Source: Peribacillus acanthi (lineage in GTDB: Bacteria > Bacillota > Bacilli > Bacillales > DSM-1321). Taken from it: a stretch of 64,000 bases of DNA. The notes under the pieces were generated by a model. The model was not told where the DNA came from, ran no database searches, and saw nothing but the letters and a program-made list of their open reading frames with translations. The stretch spans positions 112,119-176,118 of the forward strand of contig NZ_QBBX01000003.1 of assembly GCF_003073175.1 (NCBI RefSeq). Reading direction: 5' to 3'. The stretch's first letter is position 1; every line of letters starts with the position of its first letter. The translations under genes were made by a program, and so were the position numbers. Of this stretch, positions 59,196 through 64,000 are shown piece after piece.

Positions 59196-59483
59196 ATGGA
59201 ACACGGACAAAACAATATTACAATCGTTGACGAAAGCGGTAACGAGCAACTATGTGAAGTACTTTTCACATTTGATTCAGAAGAATTCGGTAAATCATAC
59301 GTATTATACTACCCAATCGGTGAAGAAGATGAGAATGGCGAAATCGAAATTCATGCATCTTCTTTCGTACCTAGCGAAGATAACCGAGATGGTGAATTGT
59401 CACCAATCGAAACAGAAGAAGAGTGGGATTTAATCGAGGAAATGCTAAACACATTCCTGGATGAAGAAGAAGACGAAGAGTAA
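59196..59483 (+). CDS. yrzB: DUF1292 protein (YrzB)
   Basis: A very acidic 95-residue protein of the DUF1292 family ([19 protein letters not shown], then a tail of Glu and Asp). Function unknown; the gene order yrzL-ruvX-yrzB is conserved in Bacilli. ATG 59196 follows TGAGGTGA. Confidence 0.93.
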   Translation: MEHGQNNITIVDESGNEQLCEVLFTFDSEEFGKSYVLYYPIGEEDENGEIEIHASSFVPSEDNRDGELSPIETEEEWDLIEEMLNTFLDEEEDEE

Positions 59484-59491
59484 AAACTAAG

Positions 59492-59527
59492 AAAAGCCCT
59501 TCACGAACTGACGTGGAGGGCTTTTTT
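59492..59527 (+). terminator. Terminator of yrzL-ruvX-yrzB
   Basis: AAAAGCCCTTCAC / GTGGAGGGCTTTT stem, 8-base loop, T run. Confidence 0.92.
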
Positions 59528-59619
59528 GTGCTTTAAGAACCTGCAGCGAAGAAGAAAGAGATGTAGAGACCAATTTTTAGGAATAATGTATATCTGCAAT
59601 AAAGGTTTTCTACAGCCGA

Positions 59620-59643
59620 GGCTAGGTACTACCCAAGTTTTCT
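59620..59643 (+). repeat. Leader motif copy C (24 nt)
   Basis: GGCTAGGTACTACC plus CAAGTTTTCT. It matches copy A (43556) at 19 of 24 positions and lies 168 bases before mltG. A TATAAT at 59710-59715 downstream may be the mltG -10 box. The rest of the 59529-59811 gap is unremarkable. Confidence 0.45.
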
Positions 59644-59811
59644 TATGGATTCGAAATCCTCATTTTTACAAACTTTGTCGGATACTGTGATTTTACCTCG
59701 AAATTTTAGTATAATGATTCGAGATAGCTTGTACCAATTAATAATAAGTAGCCAATAGATATAAAAAAGTGGATCATTCTCTCTGCTTTTCAACCATGAA
59801 AGGGGAAAGTT

Positions 59812-60939
59812 ATGTCTGAAAATCAATCAAAAAAAGACTTTATGCTTCAAAAGCTCTCAGAACGAAGAAGTGAAGCAAAAGTTGTAAGAAAAATAGTAAT
59901 GATTACTTCTCTTATTATCTTCCTTGTAATATGTGGCTCTGCCGCTGGCATTTATGCATTTGTTAATTCAGCTTTAAAGCCGGTAAATCCTGAGGATGAA
60001 AGCTTAAAGACCATTGAAATTCCAATTGGCTCTTCAGTAACAGGGATCTCGAATATTTTAGAGGAAAATGGCATTATTAAAGATGCTCGAGTATTCAAAT
60101 ATTACATTAAATTTAGAAACGAAGCAGGATTCCAAGCTGGTCAGTATAAGTTATCTCCATCAATGACGTTTAAAGAAATTCTTGCTTCTATTAAATCGGG
60201 AAAAATCATGCAGGAAGCTGTGCTGAAAATGACTATTCCTGAAGGGAAACAACTTTCTCAAATTGCTGGTATAATTGCAGAAAAAACAGGCCAAGATGCT
60301 GAAACAGTGCTTAAAGAAATAAATAGCAAAGCTTTTGTTGAAAAAATGATGGCACAGTATCCAGATTTAATTTCGGAAGAGGTATTTGAAAAAAATATTA
60401 AGTTCCACTTAGAAGGATATCTGTTCCCAGCAACATACGAATTTTTTGAAGAAAAGCCGACTACTGAGCAAATAGTAAATGAAATGTTAAAGAAGACCAA
60501 CGAAGTACTTGTTGATTATCAAGGTGCAATGGAAGAAAAAGAATATTCACCACACAAGTTACTTACTATGGCGTCATTGATTGAAGAGGAAGCCACTGAA
60601 AAAGTTGAACGAGAAAAAATATCATCTGTATTCTACAATCGAATAGAAATTGGAATGCCTTTACAAACCGATCCTACAGTCCTATATGCCTTAGGGAAGC
60701 ATAAAGATCGAGTCCTGTATAAAGATTTGGAAGTGAATTCACCTTATAATACGTATAAGGTGAAAGGTTTACCTCCTGGACCAATTGCCAATGCTGGAGC
60801 ATCATCCATTGATGCTGCCTTGGAACCTGCTGATACTGACTACCTATATTTCCTTGCAACATCAACTGGTGAAGTTATCTTTACAAAAACGTTGGAAGAT
60901 CACAATCGCGAGAAGGCTAAGCACATTACGAATAATTAA
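59812..60939 (+). CDS. mltG: Endolytic murein transglycosylase MltG
   Basis: Membrane-anchored lytic transglycosylase (YrrL/YceG family) of 375 residues that cuts nascent glycan strands. It has a cytoplasmic N-terminus, one membrane segment (IVMITSLIIFLVICGSAAGI), a LysM-like region (KTIEIPIGSSVTGISNILEE) and a catalytic domain with the active Glu in MASLIEEEATE and the motif GMPLQTDPTVLYALG. ATG 59812 follows AAAGGGG. Confidence 0.95.
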   Translation: MSENQSKKDFMLQKLSERRSEAKVVRKIVMITSLIIFLVICGSAAGIYAFVNSALKPVNPEDESLKTIEIPIGSSVTGISNILEENGIIKDARVFKYYIKFRNEAGFQAGQYKLSPSMTFKEILASIKSGKIMQEAVLKMTIPEGKQLSQIAGIIAEKTGQDAETVLKEINSKAFVEKMMAQYPDLISEEVFEKNIKFHLEGYLFPATYEFFEEKPTTEQIVNEMLKKTNEVLVDYQGAMEEKEYSPHKLLTMASLIEEEATEKVEREKISSVFYNRIEIGMPLQTDPTVLYALGKHKDRVLYKDLEVNSPYNTYKVKGLPPGPIANAGASSIDAALEPADTDYLYFLATSTGEVIFTKTLEDHNREKAKHITNN

Positions 60940-60942
60940 TGC

Positions 60943-60978
60943 AATTGGCCAAGCTTGAGGAAGTTTGGCCAATTTTTG
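60943..60978 (+). terminator. Terminator of mltG
   Basis: AATTGGCCAAGCTT / AAGTTTGGCCAATT stem (one G-T pair), GAGG loop, TTT. Confidence 0.9.
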
Positions 60979-61060
60979 TAAATGGTTATCTCCGCCAACT
61001 GTGGAAACAACACACATCCATTAAATGAGAGATTGTTTAGCAATTTACAATCTATTGTGG

Positions 61061-61122
61061 TAAAATGGTTGAAGTGATTTTTATTAGTTAACATATTTCC
61101 TCGGCGCTTGCCGAGTTTTTTC
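61061..61122 (+). ncRNA. Possible small RNA unit (promoter plus terminator, no gene)
   Basis: An extended -10 box TGTGGTAAAAT (TAAAAT at 61061-61066) is followed after about 35 bases by a strong terminator CTCGGC-GCTT-GCCGAG with six T (61100-61121). No open frame lies between. It could yield a transcript of about 50 bases, or a short attenuated leader for trmR. No clear -35 box. Confidence 0.4.
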
Positions 61123-61186
61123 TTGTAAAGTCAACATAGTGGCTAATTTTAAGAATAAAGTGCAACTAGACATTTGCCAGTCCTTC

Positions 61187-61210
61187 TCCTTGGTGTAAGT
61201 CAAGTTTTCT
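61187..61210 (+). repeat. Leader motif copy B (24 nt)
   Basis: TCCTTGGTGTAAGT plus CAAGTTTTCT. It shares the 13-base string AGTCAAGTTTTCT with copy A (43556) and lies 106 bases before trmR, after the terminator at 61100. Confidence 0.5.
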
Positions 61211-61237
61211 CAAAATTTCAAGTATACGATTGTTGGG

Positions 61238-61284
61238 CGTAGTATCCATCTCTGGTAACAAGTTATGGCTACGTCTCTTTCTTT
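61238..61284 (+). other. Hairpin in the trmR leader
   Basis: CGTAG..CCAT and ATGG..CTACG form a two-part stem with a 15-base loop, followed by TCTCTTTCTTT, 32 bases before trmR. A weak terminator or attenuator is possible. Confidence 0.4.
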
Positions 61285-61315
61285 GCAATGATATAAAAAG
61301 TTTTGGAGGTACTTC

Positions 61316-61957
61316 ATGAATCAAGAGATGGAGTCATATTTAACATCTTTAGTAACAGAGAGGAATGCTCTTTTTACAGAAATGGAACTATATGCTTCAG
61401 AGCATGGAGTACCCATTATGGATTTAATAGGGATGGAAGCTCTACTTCAATTATTAAGGCTGCATAGACCTAAAAAAATATTAGAAGTAGGTTCTGCAAT
61501 TGGTTATTCCGCTCTAAGGATGGCGCATGCTTTACCAGAATCCTCTATTGTAACCCTTGAACGAGATGAAGAGCGAATTGAAAAGGCACGACATTACTTT
61601 CAAAGGTCAGAGCTAGGTGAAAGAATTGTCCTCTTGACTGGGGATGCATTGGAGCTTCAAGAGAAGGTAGAGGAATATGGTCAGTTTGATGCAATCTTTA
61701 TAGATGCAGCTAAAGGACAATATAGAAAGTTTTTTGAACTATATTCACCACTACTTTCAGCACACGGTTTAATCATTACTGATAACGTGCTTTACAAAGG
61801 GTTAGTAGCTATGGATGAAAAAGTAATCGATCAAAGACGAATCAGAAGTCTTGTTAGAAAAATAAGAGAATTTAATGTTTGGCTATCCGAACATCCTGAT
61901 TACCATACAACAATCCTACCAATTGGTGATGGGGTTGCAATATCACTAAAGAAATAA
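61316..61957 (+). CDS. trmR: tRNA 5-hydroxyuridine methyltransferase TrmR
   Basis: SAM-dependent O-methyltransferase of 213 residues (YrrM). The SAM loop is ILEVGSAIGYSALRMA; VTLERDEERIEKA and DAIFIDAAKGQY carry the ribose-binding acid and catalytic Asp. In B. subtilis TrmR turns 5-hydroxyuridine 34 into 5-methoxyuridine. The next two genes make the hydroxyuridine, which supports the call. ATG 61316 follows TTGGAGGT. Confidence 0.92.
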   Translation: MNQEMESYLTSLVTERNALFTEMELYASEHGVPIMDLIGMEALLQLLRLHRPKKILEVGSAIGYSALRMAHALPESSIVTLERDEERIEKARHYFQRSELGERIVLLTGDALELQEKVEEYGQFDAIFIDAAKGQYRKFFELYSPLLSAHGLIITDNVLYKGLVAMDEKVIDQRRIRSLVRKIREFNVWLSEHPDYHTTILPIGDGVAISLKK

Positions 61958-61970
61958 GAGGTGAAGGTTA

Positions 61971-62900
61971 GTGAAGAAACCTGAATTACTTGTAACACCT
62001 ACAAGCGTTAATGATATTCCTGGCTTAATTGAAGCTGGGGCCGACGCGTTTGTAATTGGTGAGCAGAAATTTGGATTACGTTTAGCAGGAGAATTTTCTC
62101 GTGGAGATGTAGCAAAAACTATTGAAATGGCACACATTGCTGGCAAAAAAGTATATGTAGCAGTGAACGCAATCTTTCATAACGATAAAATTGACGCATT
62201 AGGAGAATATTTATCCTTCCTACAATCCGTGAATGCAGATGCCGTTATTTTTGGTGACCCTGCTGTGTTGATGGTTGCGCGCGAAGTGGCACCTGAAATT
62301 CCATTGCACTGGAATACTGAGACGACAGCCACAAATTACTACACATGTAACTATTGGGGTAGAAAAGGGGCAAAACGTGCTGTATTGGCCCGTGAAATTA
62401 ACATGGATGCCATTATTGAAATGAAGGAAAATGCCGAGGTTGAGATTGAAGTACAAGTTCATGGAATGACTTGTATGTTCCAATCGAAACGTTCTTTACT
62501 TGGAAACTACTTTGAATACCAAGGCAAAGCTATGGAAGTTCAGAACCGTAAATTCGATAAGGATATGTTCCTACATGACAAAGAACGTGAAAATAAGTAT
62601 CCAATTTACGAAGATGAAAATGGAACACACATCATGAGCCCAAATGATATTTGTATCATAGATGAGCTTCAAGAAATGATTGAAGCTGGTGTAGATTCCT
62701 TTAAAATCGATGGGATTTTAAAGTCAGCGAACTATATTAAAGAGGTCACGAGTTTATATAGAAAAGCAATCGATCTTTGTGTTGAAGATACAGATGCATA
62801 TGATGACATCAAAACAGAATTAGTTGATCAAATTGAAGAGATTCAACCGGCTAATCGCCCATTAGATACGGGCTTCTTCTTTAAAGAAACAGTTTATTAA
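61971..62900 (+). CDS. trhP1: tRNA hydroxylation protein TrhP1 (U32 peptidase family)
   Basis: U32-family protein of 309 residues (YrrN). Family motifs are ELLVTPTSVNDIPGLIEAGA and VQVHGMTCMFQSKRSLLGNY. These proteins were called peptidases but act with prephenate in hydroxylating U34 of tRNA. The cysteine cluster is thinner than in the partner gene. GTG 61971 follows AGGTGAAGG, 13 bases after trmR. Confidence 0.9.
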   Translation: MKKPELLVTPTSVNDIPGLIEAGADAFVIGEQKFGLRLAGEFSRGDVAKTIEMAHIAGKKVYVAVNAIFHNDKIDALGEYLSFLQSVNADAVIFGDPAVLMVAREVAPEIPLHWNTETTATNYYTCNYWGRKGAKRAVLAREINMDAIIEMKENAEVEIEVQVHGMTCMFQSKRSLLGNYFEYQGKAMEVQNRKFDKDMFLHDKERENKYPIYEDENGTHIMSPNDICIIDELQEMIEAGVDSFKIDGILKSANYIKEVTSLYRKAIDLCVEDTDAYDDIKTELVDQIEEIQPANRPLDTGFFFKETVY

Positions 62901-62924
62901 TAGAAATGGAATGGAGGAATAGCC

Positions 62925-64000
62925 TTGAAAGCTATTACTGATAAAATTTCTGCAATTGTTGATGGAAAAAGAGTAATTGTCAAAAAACCTGAATTATTAG
63001 CTCCGGCTGGAGATTTAGAAAAATTGAAAATTGCTGTCCGTTATGGTGCAGATGCAGTATTTATCGGAGGTCAAGAATATGGTCTTCGATCCAATGCAGG
63101 AAACTTTACTTTTGAAGAAATGAAAGAGGGCGTAGAATTCGCTAAGCAATATGGAGCAAAAATCTACGTCACTACCAATATCTTTGCCCACAATGAAAAT
63201 ATCGATGGATTGGATGATTATCTTCGTGGAATCGCTGAAGCTGGAGTACATGGAATAATCGTTGCAGATCCATTAATAATAGAAACATGTCGTAGAGTAG
63301 CACCTAATGTTGAAGTTCACTTGAGTACTCAACAATCCCTTTCCAACTGGAAAGCAGTTCAGTATTGGAAGGAAGAAGGATTGGAGCGTGTAGTTCTAGC
63401 TCGTGAAACAAGTGCTGAAGAAATCCGTGAAATGAAAGAGAAAGTAGACATTGAAATTGAGACATTCATCCATGGAGCGATGTGTATTGCTTATTCTGGA
63501 CGTTGTACACTTTCAAATCATATGACAGCCCGTGACTCTAACCGTGGAGGTTGCTGTCAGTCATGTCGCTGGGACTATGACTTATATCGCATGAGTAGCG
63601 ATGAAGAGTTAGCATTATTCGATAATGAAGATTCTCCTTTCGCTATGAGCCCTAAGGATTTAAAATTAATCGAATCTATTCCTCAAATGATAGAGTTAGG
63701 AATCGATAGTTTAAAAATAGAAGGTCGAATGAAATCCATTCACTATGTTGCGACAGTAGTAAGTGTATACCGTAAAGTCATTGATGCGTATTGTGCGGAT
63801 CCAGAAAACTTCAAGCTAAAGAAAGAATGGCTTGAAGAGTTGGATAAATGTGCAAATCGCGAAACTGCTCCTGCATTCTTTGAAGGTGTTCCAGGGTATA
63901 AGGAGCAAATGTTTGGGAACCATAGCAAAAAGACTTCTTTTGACTTTGTTGGTCTAGTTCTTGACTATGATGCAGAATCCCAAATGGTTACCCTGCAACA
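62925..64000 (+). CDS. trhP2: tRNA hydroxylation protein TrhP2 (U32 family), 3' end missing
   Basis: The frame is open from TTG 62925 (TGGAGGAAT upstream) to the window end, giving 358 of an expected 420 or so residues (YrrO). The U32 core KPELLAPAGDLEKLKIAVRYG is followed by the iron-sulfur cysteine region GAMCIAYSGRCTLSNH and GGCCQSCRWDY. It works with TrhP1 to make 5-hydroxyuridine 34, the substrate of TrmR. Confidence 0.92.
   Translation, partial: MKAITDKISAIVDGKRVIVKKPELLAPAGDLEKLKIAVRYGADAVFIGGQEYGLRSNAGNFTFEEMKEGVEFAKQYGAKIYVTTNIFAHNENIDGLDDYLRGIAEAGVHGIIVADPLIIETCRRVAPNVEVHLSTQQSLSNWKAVQYWKEEGLERVVLARETSAEEIREMKEKVDIEIETFIHGAMCIAYSGRCTLSNHMTARDSNRGGCCQSCRWDYDLYRMSSDEELALFDNEDSPFAMSPKDLKLIESIPQMIELGIDSLKIEGRMKSIHYVATVVSVYRKVIDAYCADPENFKLKKEWLEELDKCANRETAPAFFEGVPGYKEQMFGNHSKKTSFDFVGLVLDYDAESQMVTLQ

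Overview
This is chromosomal DNA of an endospore-forming member of the Bacillaceae. It is A+T-rich and carries a dense set of sporulation genes (spoIVFA, spoIVFB, spo0B, safA, bofC, spoVB, a CoxA/YhcN-type lipoprotein). TTG and GTG starts are common behind strong AGGAGG-type ribosome binding sites. Gene order largely follows the Bacillus subtilis interval from spoIVFA to yrrO. It is not B. subtilis: an RNase E/G gene sits before rplU, a CotS-family gene follows safA, and glnQHMP is missing between yrrD and yrrI. Nothing in the window looks like a prophage, conjugative element, CRISPR array or defence island. The interest lies in leaders, repeats and small rearrangements.

Region by region. 1-2360: tail of a NarL-type response regulator, then an FMN reductase/MFS pair, in the place where minCD stands in B. 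subtilis. 2400-5640: the sigma-K checkpoint pair spoIVFA/spoIVFB, then rng. 5660-10370: L21 leader, rplU, prp, rpmA, spo0B, obg, pheB, pheA. 10390-15840: NAD cluster, with niaR and nadS divergent from nadBCA. 16020-20580: spore coat and checkpoint genes. 20650-25090: ruvAB, a DUF2905 gene, queA, tgt, yajC. 25090-28250: yrzE, yrbG, spoVB, comN. 28300-36800: secDF, recJ, apt, relA, dtd. 36950-39660: a GNAT protein, a five-SH3 amidase and a small yrzK-like gene. 39685-43475: T-box, hisS, aspS and 6S RNA. 43550-52030: tcdA, rarA, cymR, iscS, mnmA, a TPR gene, recD2. 52030-54260: an irregular stretch with a dispersed repeat, a PH-domain gene, a relic of a recD2 3' end, a PRC-barrel gene and a zinc-ribbon gene. 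54260-64000: AI-2E exporter, T-box/alaS, ireB-like gene, ruvX, yrzB, mltG, and the tRNA genes trmR, trhP1 and trhP2 (the last cut by the window end).

The genes fall into linked functions: translation and tRNA modification (rplU, rpmA, hisS, aspS, alaS, queA, tgt, tcdA, mnmA, trmR/trhP, dtd), sulfur handling (cymR, iscS, nadS), NAD synthesis under NiaR, recombination and repair (ruvAB, ruvX, recJ, recD2, rarA), and sporulation. The best leads for follow-up are the duplicated recD2 3' end at 51981/53163, a 24-nt motif found three times in long leaders (43556, 59620, 61187), a terminator-like hairpin that contains the rng ribosome binding site (4152-4181), and a possible small RNA at about 61072-61121. 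None amounts to a demonstrated new system.
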